Positions 51,608 through 60,092 of a DNA stretch of 64,000 nt are shown piece after piece. The stretch's first letter is position 1, and each line of letters opens with the position of its first letter. The DNA comes from Streptomyces sp. DH37 (GTDB lineage Bacteria; Actinomycetota; Actinomycetes; Streptomycetales; Streptomycetaceae). The stretch is taken from assembly GCF_029813835.1 (NCBI RefSeq), contig NZ_JARVKV010000007.1, positions 62,001 to 126,000 on the forward strand, in the 5' to 3' direction. The notes beneath the pieces were generated by a model. That model was not told the origin of the DNA and did not search any database. It saw only the letters and a list, made by a program, of their open reading frames with translations. A program made the position numbers and the translations under genes.

Positions 51608-53416
51608 GTGGCGCTCGACAGTCCGAAGCTCAAGGACGTCCTGAAGGACGTCGCCTCCGGAGTCCTCCAGCTCCCTGACTTCCAGCGCGAGTGGAAGTGG
51701 GACGACGAGCGCATCAGGGCGCTCATCGCCACCGTGACGCTCGACTACCCGCTCGGCGTGGTGATGGCGCTGGAGACCGGAGGCAAGTCCCCCTTCAAGC
51801 CCCGAACGATCAAGGGAGCCGAGGGCGTGGACGGCAGGGCGCCCGACCTGCTGCTGCTGGACGGCCAGCAGCGCATGACCTCGCTCTTCCAGGCCCTCCA
51901 CCGCGACAGCCCGGTCGAGACGGTCGACACCCGCGGCAAGCCGCTCAGGCGCTGGTACTACGTCGATATCGCCAAGGCGATCGGCGCGCCCTCGGAGCGC
52001 GACGACGCGGTGGTCTCCGTCCCGGACGACCGCGTGCTGAAGACGGGCTTCCCCCGCAGGGTCGCGCTCGACCTGACCACGCCCGAGCTGGAGTGCCGCG
52101 CCGGCTACTTCCCGATCCATCTGGTGTTCGACACGCAGAAGGTGAACGCCTGGAAGAAGATCTTCGTGGGGGTCGACGACGAGAACTGGGACCGCTGGTC
52201 ACAGTTCGAGGAGAACGTCCTCAACAACGTGAAGTCCTTCCAGGTCCCGATGATCAAGCTCGCGGCCTCCACCACCATGGACGCCGTCTGTGCCGTCTTC
52301 GAACGGGTCAACACCGGCGGCGTCCCCCTCAACGTCTTCGAACTCCTCACCGCCACCTACGCCGGCAACCAGGAGTACGTCGCCCGGCACGGCGAGTACT
52401 ACCGCCTGCCCGAGGTCTGGCACGAGATCAAGCGGAAGCTGACCTCCGCCCGCCCGGTCTTCGGCCGCATGGAGGCCGGGGTCGAGGACGGTCTCAGCAG
52501 CAGCGACTTCCTCCAGGCCGTCGCCCTGGTGCGCACCTGGGAGCACAAGCAGGAGGAGCCGCGCGCCGCGGTCTCCTGCAAGCGCCGCGACCTGCTGGAG
52601 CTGCCGCTGGCCGACTTCGACCGCCTGGCGCCCCGCCTGGCCGACGCCTTCCACTGGGTGGGGGCCTTCCTGGAGCGGCAGTGCATCGTCCGCCCCACCG
52701 ACTTGCCCTACCGCACCCAGCTCGTCCCGCTGGCCGCCGTACGCGCCATCGTCGGCGAGGAGACGGACACGCCCGGCGCCGAGGAGCGCATCAACCAGTG
52801 GTACTGGTGCGGTGTGCTCGGCGAGATGTACGGCGGCTCCACCGAGAGCCGCTTCCCGCGCGACGTGGAGCAGCTCATCGCCTGGATCCGCGACGCAGAC
52901 GCCCCCACCCCCGACACCGCGGCCGAGGCCGCCTTCCTCGATGATCGCCTGGACAGCCTGGCGACGCGCAACAGTGCCGCCTACAAGGGCGTCTACGCCC
53001 TGCTGATCAAGCAGGGCGCGGTGGACTGGTACTTCACCGAGGCGCCGCTGTCCCCGGCCCGCCTGATCGAGCAGAACGTGGACGTGCGGCAGATCTTCCC
53101 CAGGAACTGGGTCGAGAAGAACGCGCCCGCCCACGCCCGCTACGTCAACTCGATCGTCAACAAGACGCCCCTGTCGCTGCGGGCCGGCCGGAGCATGGTG
53201 GGCGCCCCGTCCACGTACCTGAGGACGCTGGTCCAGGAGTCGGGCGTGCGCCCCGAGTGGTTCGACGACGTGCTGACCACCCACCTCATCGACCCCGCCA
53301 CCCTCCACGACGGCGACTTCGAGCGCTTCTACGACAGCCGCGCCAAGCAGCTCCTGGAGCTGGTGAAGTCCGCCATGGGCAAGCAGACCGTCTTCCGTGA
53401 GACGCAGGGCCGGTGA
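51608..53416 (+). CDS. DUF262 (GmrSD N-terminal/ParB-like) protein with degenerate DUF1524 HNH region
   Basis: 602 aa from GTG at 51608 (GGGGAAGAGACGGC upstream); a TTG 51 bp earlier is in frame but sits in the putative promoter zone. Residues about 10-240 are DUF262: LQLPDFQREWKWDDERIRALI and the nucleotide-handling LLLDGQQRMTSLFQAL, then VFERVNTGGVPLNVFELL. The C-terminus keeps the DUF1524 frame (IFPRNWVEKN, YVNSIVNKTPLS) but the usual HHIFP catalytic pair reads RQIFP, so nuclease activity is doubtful. Type IV restriction proteins (GmrSD) share this layout. Coupled by GTGA to the next gene. Confidence 0.85.
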   Translation: MALDSPKLKDVLKDVASGVLQLPDFQREWKWDDERIRALIATVTLDYPLGVVMALETGGKSPFKPRTIKGAEGVDGRAPDLLLLDGQQRMTSLFQALHRDSPVETVDTRGKPLRRWYYVDIAKAIGAPSERDDAVVSVPDDRVLKTGFPRRVALDLTTPELECRAGYFPIHLVFDTQKVNAWKKIFVGVDDENWDRWSQFEENVLNNVKSFQVPMIKLAASTTMDAVCAVFERVNTGGVPLNVFELLTATYAGNQEYVARHGEYYRLPEVWHEIKRKLTSARPVFGRMEAGVEDGLSSSDFLQAVALVRTWEHKQEEPRAAVSCKRRDLLELPLADFDRLAPRLADAFHWVGAFLERQCIVRPTDLPYRTQLVPLAAVRAIVGEETDTPGAEERINQWYWCGVLGEMYGGSTESRFPRDVEQLIAWIRDADAPTPDTAAEAAFLDDRLDSLATRNSAAYKGVYALLIKQGAVDWYFTEAPLSPARLIEQNVDVRQIFPRNWVEKNAPAHARYVNSIVNKTPLSLRAGRSMVGAPSTYLRTLVQESGVRPEWFDDVLTTHLIDPATLHDGDFERFYDSRAKQLLELVKSAMGKQTVFRETQGR

Positions 53417-54468
53417 GCGGAGTGCCCCACACCCCCTCGGAGGAGGAGCTCCGCGCACTCGGCGGCAGGACGCTCACCGTGCCCGGCCTGCTGGAGGCCT
53501 TCGGCGTGCGCAGGCGCGACGACCAGACCGTCCTGCACATCACCCAGGCCCTCAAGGACGTCGGCCTGTCGACGGACCCGGACTTCGCCGACTGCACGCT
53601 GCGGCAGGAGTTCCGGGTCGTGGTCCTGGAATCCGCGTCGGGGACGGCCCCCGACAGCGACGTCGAGGAGGAGGACGAGGGTCTGCCGTCCGGGGCACTG
53701 CCCCAGCAACCCTTCACGATCGGCGATATCCCGGCCGCGCGCCGCGGCGTCGAGTGCGTCAGCCCCGGCGACCCACTGACCCGGGCGATGTACCTGATGC
53801 AGACCAAGAACTACTCGCAGGTGCCCGTCCTGGACGGCGACTCCGTCCTGGACGGCGTCGTCACCTGGCGTTCGATCGCCCTGGCGCACGCGACGGGGAC
53901 GGACCTGGTGCTGGCCAACGCCGTCGAGCACGATCCGCCGGTCGCCCAGACCTACCACGAGTTCTTCTCCCTGTTGCCCACCATCAGGGAGCACGGCTAC
54001 GTGCTGGTGCGGGAGAACGACGGGACGGTCACCGGCATCGTCACGGCAGCGGACATCACCGAGCGCTTCGACGACACCGCGCGCCCGTTCTTCCTCGTCG
54101 GCGAGATCGAGTACCGGCTGCGCAAGTGCCTGGGAGCGAAGCTCGGCGAGGAGGCCGTCAAGGCCGTCCAGACCCGTGAGAAGACCGGCCGGATCACGGA
54201 CCTGATGTTCGGCGACTACGTGAAGCTCCTCGACGGCGACCAGCGCAACAAGCAGGGCCACCGAAAGGAGGCCGCGTGCGCCGCCGCCGACGGCAACTGG
54301 GCGGCGCTCGGCTGGGCCGGAGTGGTGGACCGGGTCGAGTTCGTGCGCCAGCTCGACCGAGTGCGCGGCATTCGCAACAAGATCGCACACTTCGATCCCC
54401 AACCGCTGCCGCCGGGGAAGAACGAGGAACTGCGCCAGTTCGTCACCCTGCTCAGGCAACTCACCTGA
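53413..54468 (+). CDS. Tandem-CBS protein with C-terminal HEPN-like ribonuclease motif
   Basis: 351 aa from GTG at 53413 (4-bp overlap with DUF262). N-terminal about 75 residues look like a winged helix (TVPGLLEAFGVRRRDDQTVLHITQALKDVGLSTDPDF). Two CBS motifs follow (about 95-160, YSQVPVLDGDSVLDGVVTWRSI; about 185-235, GYVLVRENDGTVTGIVTAADI). The C-terminus is all helical and ends with RGIRNKIAHFD, the Rx4-6H (RNxxxH) active-site motif of HEPN RNases. CBS pairs bind adenosine nucleotides, so a nucleotide-gated RNase is inferred. Followed by a perfect hairpin. Confidence 0.8.
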   Translation: MSGVPHTPSEEELRALGGRTLTVPGLLEAFGVRRRDDQTVLHITQALKDVGLSTDPDFADCTLRQEFRVVVLESASGTAPDSDVEEEDEGLPSGALPQQPFTIGDIPAARRGVECVSPGDPLTRAMYLMQTKNYSQVPVLDGDSVLDGVVTWRSIALAHATGTDLVLANAVEHDPPVAQTYHEFFSLLPTIREHGYVLVRENDGTVTGIVTAADITERFDDTARPFFLVGEIEYRLRKCLGAKLGEEAVKAVQTREKTGRITDLMFGDYVKLLDGDQRNKQGHRKEAACAAADGNWAALGWAGVVDRVEFVRQLDRVRGIRNKIAHFDPQPLPPGKNEELRQFVTLLRQLT

Positions 54469-54489
54469 GACGGACGCCTCCGGCTCTCC

Positions 54490-54518
54490 TTCCGGGGCGG
54501 GCGCCGCCCGCCCCGGAA
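54490..54518 (+). terminator. 13-bp perfect hairpin, 3-nt loop
   Basis: TTCCGGGGCGGGC (54490-54502) pairs with GCCCGCCCCGGAA (54506-54518), 21 bp past the CBS-HEPN stop. It closes the two-gene operon. Confidence 0.88.
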
Positions 54519-54589
54519 AGGGGCCGTGCGTCAGCGCAGGTGGTCGGGGAACGCGCCCCAGGCGTCCCGCCCGAAGCCGAGCACCGGGC

Positions 54590-54778
54590 CGACGGGGCGC
54601 TTGCTGTCGCGGGCGGGGAGATCGCGATCGGCAAAGCGGGGGAGCCGGTGGCCACGGTGGCGCCCCTCCGGCCCGGGGGGAAGCGGACCGGCCGCGGCTC
54701 GCCCAAGGGCCCATCGACGTCCCGGACGACTTCGACGGGCCGCCCGACGACATCGCCGGCGCCTTCGGAACGCGCTGA
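54590..54778 (+). pseudogene. Frameshifted VapB/Phd-type antitoxin remnant
   Basis: One frame reads GGEIAIGKAGEPVATVAPLRPGG (about 54612-54680), the conserved Phd/VapB core G-E-x-I-x-I-x-K-x-G-x-P-V-A. A frame change near 54705 is then needed to reach DVPDDFDGPPDDIAGAFG and the TGA at 54776-54778, which is the family's acidic C-terminal toxin-binding tail. The N-terminal DNA-binding strand is not recognisable. The stop overlaps the toxin ATG in the normal TGATG fashion. Confidence 0.6.
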
Positions 54779-55080
54779 TGCGGCTCCTGCTCGACACCGA
54801 GCCCGCCGTGCACGTCGGCGCCGTGACACCGTGGGAGATCCCGATCAAGCAGTCCGTCGGCAGGCTCAGGGGCCCGGAGAGCCCGGCCGAGCGCGTACGC
54901 GACAGCCGGCCCACGGGTCGGCCCGTCACCGCCGGGCACGGAGTGCGGGCAGGTCGGCTTCCGGATCACCACAGGGATCCCTTCGACCGGGTACCGGTCG
55001 CCCAGGCGCGGATCGAGGCGATGACCCCGGTGACCCGCGACACGCGGATTCCGCGGTACGACGTGCGGGTCGCGCCGGTC
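54778..55080 (+). pseudogene. VapC (PIN-domain) toxin remnant with internal deletion
   Basis: ATG at 54778. MRLLLDT is the VapC N-terminus with the first catalytic Asp, but it jumps directly to AVHVGAVTPWEIPIKQSVGRL; about 25 residues including the LWW helix are absent. The C-terminal half is clear: LPDHHRDPFDRVPVAQARIEAMTPVTRDTRIPRYDV, carrying the second acidic cluster. No stop codon follows at the usual length, so the gene is decayed at both middle and end. Placed right after the DUF262/CBS-HEPN operon, in an accessory spot. Confidence 0.65.
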
Positions 55081-55229
55081 CGAGGCGCGGCGCCGGACGC
55101 GGGCGGGCGGCCTCGGAGCCGGCCCCGCCGGCCGCGGCCGTGTGAGGGCGGGCGCCGTCCGTGCGCCCCGGGGCGTCCGCGGGGCGTTCGCGGGGCAGAG
55201 GAGGAGGGCCGGTGCCGGATCGGCGGGGG
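55081..55229. other. Spacer after the VapC remnant
   Basis: 149 bp of extremely G/C-rich sequence with no gene; it continues the decaying VapC frame without stop. The ATP-binding regulator gene ends at 55230 on the other strand. Confidence 0.4.
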
Positions 55230-55634
55230 TCAGGCCGGACGGAGCGGGAAGGCGGCCCGGATCGTCTTGCCCTTGCCCGGGCGGAGCGTGACCGTGACGT
55301 CGCTGGCCAGTTCGCGCACCAGCAGCCAGCCGAAACCGCCGGGGACGGCGGGGTTTATCTGGACCGTCCGCGGGCGCCGGACGCTGGAGTCCGAGACCTC
55401 CACCACCACGCCCCCGTCCTTGGGCGCCTCCAGATGGAAGTCCGTCACCCCGCCGGCGTGGCGGACCGCGTTGGACACCAGCTCCGAGACGCCCAGCAGC
55501 ACGGCGTCCACGTCCGTCGTCGACGCGTCCGGCTCGACCGCCCGGACGAACTCGCGCACCAGCTCCCGCGCCTGCTCGCCGGACTGCGGGAATCGGCTCG
55601 ACAACCGCTCCGGTAGGTGGCCTTCCCTGGGCAT
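55230..55634 (-). CDS. HATPase_c_2 anti-sigma-regulatory-type ATP-binding protein
   Basis: 134 aa from ATG at 55634 with GAGGAGG before it. A single GHKL ATPase domain: N-box VSELVSNAVRHAG, G1-like VEVSDSSVRRP, G2-like GGFGWLLVRELASDV. Such small RsbW/SpoIIAB-like proteins in Streptomyces are presumed anti-sigma or antagonist kinases, though many are orphan. No adjacent sigma or anti-anti-sigma gene. Residues VVVEVSDSS replace the strict DxGxG of active kinases, so kinase activity is uncertain. Confidence 0.88.
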   Translation of the reverse strand: MPREGHLPERLSSRFPQSGEQARELVREFVRAVEPDASTTDVDAVLLGVSELVSNAVRHAGGVTDFHLEAPKDGGVVVEVSDSSVRRPRTVQINPAVPGGFGWLLVRELASDVTVTLRPGKGKTIRAAFPLRPA

Positions 55635-55928
55635 CGGTCCTCCTCGCTTCAGAGTTGTTTTTCCAACTCCCCCGTTTCGTCTGCCCCCCGGGGCGCTACC
55701 GACACAGCCAGAACCGTTGATCATGTTTTTTTCGCCGAAGGCGGAGAAGGGAATGGTCCGGCGATTCCCGGGGCCGTGGCGCGCATCGCGGCGAAAAGAA
55801 GGCGAACGGTCATGCGGCGTGAATGGGGACGGATTCGGAAGGGCCGCCGGAAATGAATTCGGCACCGGCCGGGAGGCGCTGCCGTGCGGGCGGACGGCGC
55901 TCCGGGCCGCCCGCCTACACTTGGCCCG

Positions 55929-57035
55929 GTGTTCGCCCCCCTCCACATCGACGAAGAACTGCGCGGCGCGCTCGCCCGCCTCCTCGACGGTCTGCCGCCG
56001 AAGCAGGCCGCCGGGGCCGTCGAGCGGCTGATCGCCAGCTACCGGGGGCGCGTCCCCACCGGCACCCCCGTACTGCGCGACCGCGCCGACGTCGCCGCCT
56101 ACGCCGCCTACCGGATGCCCGCCACCTTCGAGGCCGTCTCCGCCGCGCTGGGCGCCCTCGCCGACCGGGCCCCCGGCCTGGACCCGGCCACCCACCTGGA
56201 CGTGGGCGGCGGCACGGGCGCGGCCGTGTGGGCCGCCGCCGCCGTCTGGGGCGACGGCGGCGGTGGCGGCGGTGGCGACGGCGACGGGGCGGGCGCCGGG
56301 GGCGCGCGGACGACCACCGTGCTGGACTGGGCCGAGCCCGCCCTCGCCCTCGGCCGCGAACTGGCCGCGGCCTCCGGCTCGGCGGCGCTGCGCGGCACCG
56401 AGTGGCGGCACGGGCGCATCGGCGCCGGGCCGGGGCTGGAGGCGGCCGACCTGGTCACCGTCTCCTACGTGCTGAACGAGCTGGCCGAGGACGCCCGGCA
56501 CTCCCTGGTGGACGCCGCCGCCGCGGCGGCCCGGCGGGCGGTGGTGATCGTCGAGCCGGGTACGCCCGACGGCTACCGGCGGGTCATCGAGGCGCGCGGC
56601 CGGCTGGTCGGCGCCGGACTGCGCGTCCTGGCGCCCTGCCCGCACAGCGGCACGTGCCCGGTGGAGCCGGGCTCGGACTGGTGCCACTTCGCCGCCCGCG
56701 TCAGCCGCTCCTCCCTCCACCGGCAGGTGAAGGGAGGCTCGCTGGCGTACGAGGACGAGAAGTTCTCCTACGTGGCCGCCGTCCGCCCCGGAGCGGACGG
56801 CGGCCCGGACGGCACGCCCGCCCCGGCCCGGATCGTGCGCAGGCCGCAGATCCGCAAGGGCCAGGTCCTGCTCGACCTGTGCACCGAGCACGACGGGCTG
56901 CGCCGCGAGACCGTCACCAAGCGGCACGGGCCGGCGTACCGCGCCGCCCGGGACGCGGACTGGGGCGACGACTGGGACAGTGAACGGGACGGCGGCCGGG
57001 GCGGCGAGCGGGACGGCGGCCGGCCCCGCCCGTAG
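55929..57035 (+). CDS. Rsm22-type small-ribosomal-subunit methyltransferase family protein
   Basis: 368 aa from GTG at 55929. SAM motif HLDVGGGTGAAVW, then a Gly/Asp low-complexity insertion (DGGGGGGGDGDGAGAGG) not typical of the family, DLVTVSYVLNELAED, and the Rsm22 Cys/His signature PCPHSGTCPV ... DWCHF, in which four ligands bind an Fe-S or zinc centre. Mitochondrial Rsm22 assists small-subunit assembly; the bacterial role is not established. The N-terminus (HIDEELRGALARLLDGLPPKQAAGAVERL) is also family-like. Confidence 0.9.
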   Translation: MFAPLHIDEELRGALARLLDGLPPKQAAGAVERLIASYRGRVPTGTPVLRDRADVAAYAAYRMPATFEAVSAALGALADRAPGLDPATHLDVGGGTGAAVWAAAAVWGDGGGGGGGDGDGAGAGGARTTTVLDWAEPALALGRELAAASGSAALRGTEWRHGRIGAGPGLEAADLVTVSYVLNELAEDARHSLVDAAAAAARRAVVIVEPGTPDGYRRVIEARGRLVGAGLRVLAPCPHSGTCPVEPGSDWCHFAARVSRSSLHRQVKGGSLAYEDEKFSYVAAVRPGADGGPDGTPAPARIVRRPQIRKGQVLLDLCTEHDGLRRETVTKRHGPAYRAARDADWGDDWDSERDGGRGGERDGGRPRP

Positions 57036-57047
57036 GCGCCGGGGACG

Positions 57048-57857
57048 TCAGCCCCGCAGCTCCGCCGTGCAGCACTTCACGCTGCCGCCGCCCTTGAGCA
57101 GTTCGCCCAGGTCGACGCCGACCGGCTCGTAGCCGCGCTCGCGCAGCGGACCGAACAGCCCCACCGCCGCCTGCGGCAGCAGCACGTGCCGGCCGTCGCT
57201 GACCGCGTTCAGGCCGAAGGCGCGGGCGTCGGCCTCCCCGGCGACGATCGCGTCGGGGAAGAGCCGGGCCAGGACGGCCCGGCTGCCGGGGGAGAACGCC
57301 TCCGGGTGGTACATGACGGCGTCGTCGCGGGCGTCGTCCAGCACGCACAGCGCGGTGTCCAGGTGGTAGAAGCGCGGGTCCACCAGGTCCAGGCCGATCA
57401 CCGGGCGGCCGAAGAACTCCTGCGCCTCGGGGTGGGAGAGGGGGCTGCTGCGGAAGCCGCGGCCGGCCAGCAGCCAGGAGGCGGTGACGGCGAAGTCGCC
57501 CTCGCCCTCGTTGATGTGCTCCGGCTCGCGCACGTCCGTGAAGCCGTGCGCGAGGTACCACTCCCGGTGCGCGGCGGCCTCCCCCGCCCGCTCCGGGTGG
57601 GCGAAGCGGGCGCCGAGCACCCGGCCGTCGACGACGAGCGCGCCGTTGGCGGCGTAGACCATGTCGGGCAGGTCCGGGTCCGGGGCCAGCTCCTCGACGG
57701 TGTGGCCGAGCGAGCGGTACAGGTCGCGCAGCCGCTCCCACTGGGCGACGGCCAGCGGGAGGTCGACGGGCTTGGCGGGGTCCATCCACGGGTTGATGGA
57801 GTAGGTGACCCGGAAGTGCGCCGGTGAGCACATCAGATAGCGGCGGGGTGTGTACAC
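57048..57857 (-). CDS. Dimethylarginine dimethylaminohydrolase / citrullinase-type guanidino hydrolase
   Basis: 269 aa from GTG at 57857 (GAGGAGTCCTCC). Penta-bladed guanidino-modifying fold: YSINPWMDPAKPVD, YAANGALVVDGRVLGARF, EGEGDFAVTASWLLAGRG, DPRFYHLDTALCVLDD (catalytic His and Asp region), LNAVSDGRHVLLP, and the catalytic Cys in GGGSVKCCTAEL. Members hydrolyse methylarginines or related guanidines to citrulline. No arginine-pathway gene adjoins it. Length normal. Confidence 0.88.
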   Translation of the reverse strand: MYTPRRYLMCSPAHFRVTYSINPWMDPAKPVDLPLAVAQWERLRDLYRSLGHTVEELAPDPDLPDMVYAANGALVVDGRVLGARFAHPERAGEAAAHREWYLAHGFTDVREPEHINEGEGDFAVTASWLLAGRGFRSSPLSHPEAQEFFGRPVIGLDLVDPRFYHLDTALCVLDDARDDAVMYHPEAFSPGSRAVLARLFPDAIVAGEADARAFGLNAVSDGRHVLLPQAAVGLFGPLRERGYEPVGVDLGELLKGGGSVKCCTAELRG

Positions 57858-58192
57858 GGAGGACTCCTCACAGGATCGCTGTGTGGCGGAGGGGGCGCGC
57901 TGTGTGAGCACATGGTCCACCCGGCGGGCCCCGGCGTCTGCGCCCCGGAGCGGTTTTTCCGCCGGGCGGCCCCCACGTCATCCGGCCGGAGGAGTCCGCG
58001 GCGCCCGGGGGAGGCCCGGTGTCGGCCGCCCGGACCACTGTGACGACCGCGACTGCCTCCCGATTACTCATCGGCGACCGATGAGGAGCAGGATGGAAAC
58101 GGTCATCCGGGATCCGTGGATTCCGCCCGGCTGCGGGCGTTCGGTTCCGTACCCTCGAAAACCCACGGTCCCGGTCGCGAGTGAGGCGGTTC
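57858..58192. other. 335-bp divergent spacer with an 8-bp inverted repeat
   Basis: No gene. CTCATCGG-CGA-CCGATGAG (58067-58085) is a perfect dyad 108 bp before the Prim-Pol ATG, and CACAG-GATCG-CTGTG (57869-57883) lies 12 bp from the DDAH start. Both may be operators; neither is assigned. Confidence 0.5.
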
Positions 58193-58930
58193 ATGGAACG
58201 CGAAAGCAGATTCTCCCGGTGGCTGCGCCGACGCTCCCGCAGCGGTGCGCACGCGAGCGCCGTGCAGGAGGCGGCCCGCGTCCGGGAGGACCTGCTGCTG
58301 ACGGCCGCCGCCGCGGGCTTCCCCCTGGCGCCGGCCGCGCACCCCGAGGGCTACGGCTGCTCCTGCGAGCGGATCGGCTGTCCCACCCCCGGCCGGCACC
58401 CGGTCTCCTTCGCCTGGCAGACGCAGGCCACCACCGATCCCGAGCAGATCGTCCGCTGGGCCGCCGGCCAGCCGCTGGCCAACTTCGTCACCGCCACCGG
58501 CCGCGCCCACGACGTGCTGGACGTACCGGTGGGGGCGGGGCGCGCCGCGCTGGAGCGGCTGGAGGCCGCGGGCGTCGAGGTCGGGCCGGTGGCGGTGTGC
58601 GGCACCGACCCCTGGTCGGGGCGGATGCTGTTCTTCACGGCCACCCGCGGCACCCCGGACGACGAGGACGAGTGGTGGCCGTGCGAGCTGGACTGCCACC
58701 CGGAGACCCTGGACGACCATCCGGGCCTGCGGTGGCACTGCCGCGGCAGCTACGTCCTCGTACCGCCCGCGCGCCTGCCCGGCGACGACCCCGAGCCCGC
58801 CGTCGGCTGGCTGCGCGCCCCCGAGCGCCCGCTGCCCGACCCGCTGACGCTGCTGGAGACGCTGACGGACGCGTGCGCGGTGTACGCGGAGGAGGAGCCG
58901 GACCACGCGGCTCCGTGGCCGGTGCGCTGA
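58193..58930 (+). CDS. Bifunctional DNA primase/polymerase (Prim-Pol) domain protein
   Basis: 245 aa from ATG at 58193, with GTGAGGCGG as ribosome site (an upstream in-frame GTG at 58181 lacks one). After a basic N-terminus, residues about 35-205 match the actinobacterial AEP-like Prim-Pol family: AGFPLAPAAHPEGYGCSCERIGCPTPGRHPVSFAWQTQATTDPEQIVRWA, then HDVLDVPVGAG in place of the catalytic DxD, suggesting an altered active site. No helicase domain or phage genes adjoin it. Likely a chromosomal orphan of unknown role. Confidence 0.85.
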   Translation: MERESRFSRWLRRRSRSGAHASAVQEAARVREDLLLTAAAAGFPLAPAAHPEGYGCSCERIGCPTPGRHPVSFAWQTQATTDPEQIVRWAAGQPLANFVTATGRAHDVLDVPVGAGRAALERLEAAGVEVGPVAVCGTDPWSGRMLFFTATRGTPDDEDEWWPCELDCHPETLDDHPGLRWHCRGSYVLVPPARLPGDDPEPAVGWLRAPERPLPDPLTLLETLTDACAVYAEEEPDHAAPWPVR

Positions 58931-59014
58931 CGCGCGGCTCCGGGAGGGGGACGGCCGGCCGCCCCGGCCGCCGCCCCGTACCGCGCACACCCCGGCCGGC
59001 CCGCCGGGGCGGGA

Positions 59015-60001
59015 TCACTCGCCCTTGGCGCCCGTCAGGCGCTGGAGGCGGTACAGCAGCGTGACCCGCGGGTCCGCGGCGTCGGCGGGCGGCACGGCCG
59101 CCGCCTGGACGGCGAGGCGGACGTACGTCACCGACTGCCGGGGCGTGCCCTCCAGCAGGGCCCTGACGTAGGGGTCCTTGACCTGCGGCGTGTAGCCCTC
59201 GGCCACGGTCTGCCTCATCTGGTGGTGCGTGGTGAAGAAGACCAGCGCCCCGCCGTCCTCCGTGCGCAGCCCCACCGGGGCGAACCGCGCGTCCCGGGCC
59301 GGGAGGTCGGCCCACTGGGTGCGGGCGCCGGGACTCGTCGCCGTCCTCCTCCGCTCCTCGCGCAGGGCGCTGGTCGCCGGCCCGTCGGCGAAGGCGTCAC
59401 CGCCCTCGCGCAGGTAGTCCGCGTACGCCCGGCTCAGGTCCTCCGGCGCGACGGCCAGCCGGGCGGACCCGTCGGCGGGGACGGCCTCGACGTGGCCCTC
59501 GCCGTCCTCGGCGAACTCCGGCACCGCGGACTCGGCCAGCACCGACAGGTACGACGCCTTCCACGCCTCCGCGACGCCGTTCCTGGTGAAGACCAGCAGC
59601 CAGCGCTTGCCGGGGCTCTGGCTGGAGGCGGTGTCGGCGACGAAGAACTTCGGCCAGCCCGCCTGCCGCGGTATCAGGAAGCGGGCGTCGGTCAGCTCCA
59701 GGTCCCGGTGGTCCGGGCTGCCGTCCGGGTGGACGGCGTGGCGGGCCCGCAGCCCGGCCTGGTCGACGGCGCCCAGCGGGCCCGTCTCGATGGTGGAGTT
59801 GAGCTCGGCGTCGTGGGTGCGGTTGGCCTCGTTGTTGGTCTCGGTGAAGTGGTCGAGGACCTTCGCCGCCTCCGCCTCGGTCGTCGCCGGGACCACGGCC
59901 CTCTCCCCGTGCACCGTGACGCAGCCCGGCAGTCCCGCCAGCCCGGCCAGCACCGCCGCCAGCACCACGGCGCCCCTCAGCCCACGCGCCTTCGTCCGCA
60001 C
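59015..60001 (-). CDS. Probable lipoprotein of unknown function
   Basis: 328 aa from GTG at 60001 (GGGAGGGG about 9 bases upstream); a longer frame to the right is rejected as it would put a basic tail before the signal. LRGAVVLAAVLAGLAGLPGC is a lipobox-type signal peptide with the lipidated Cys at about residue 27. The mature protein has a SnoaL/NTF2-like feel (VLDHFTETNNEANRTHD, KRWLLVFTRNGVAEAWKASYLSVL) and repeated strands, but the family is not certain. Extracellular lipid-anchored protein expected. Confidence 0.8.
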   Translation of the reverse strand: MRTKARGLRGAVVLAAVLAGLAGLPGCVTVHGERAVVPATTEAEAAKVLDHFTETNNEANRTHDAELNSTIETGPLGAVDQAGLRARHAVHPDGSPDHRDLELTDARFLIPRQAGWPKFFVADTASSQSPGKRWLLVFTRNGVAEAWKASYLSVLAESAVPEFAEDGEGHVEAVPADGSARLAVAPEDLSRAYADYLREGGDAFADGPATSALREERRRTATSPGARTQWADLPARDARFAPVGLRTEDGGALVFFTTHHQMRQTVAEGYTPQVKDPYVRALLEGTPRQSVTYVRLAVQAAAVPPADAADPRVTLLYRLQRLTGAKGE

Positions 60002-60092
60002 TCTCTCCGACCCCTCCCGGACCCTCACGAGGCTCTCCGGCCGAACCCTACCGGTGCCGCGCGGGGGCCGGGCGACGGGATGGGGGCGCGGG

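Noticed and set aside
57869..57883. CACAG-GATCG-CTGTG dyad as ArgR-type operator of the DDAH gene
   Set aside because: It does not match the ArgR ARG-box pattern, so it is listed only as an unassigned inverted repeat.
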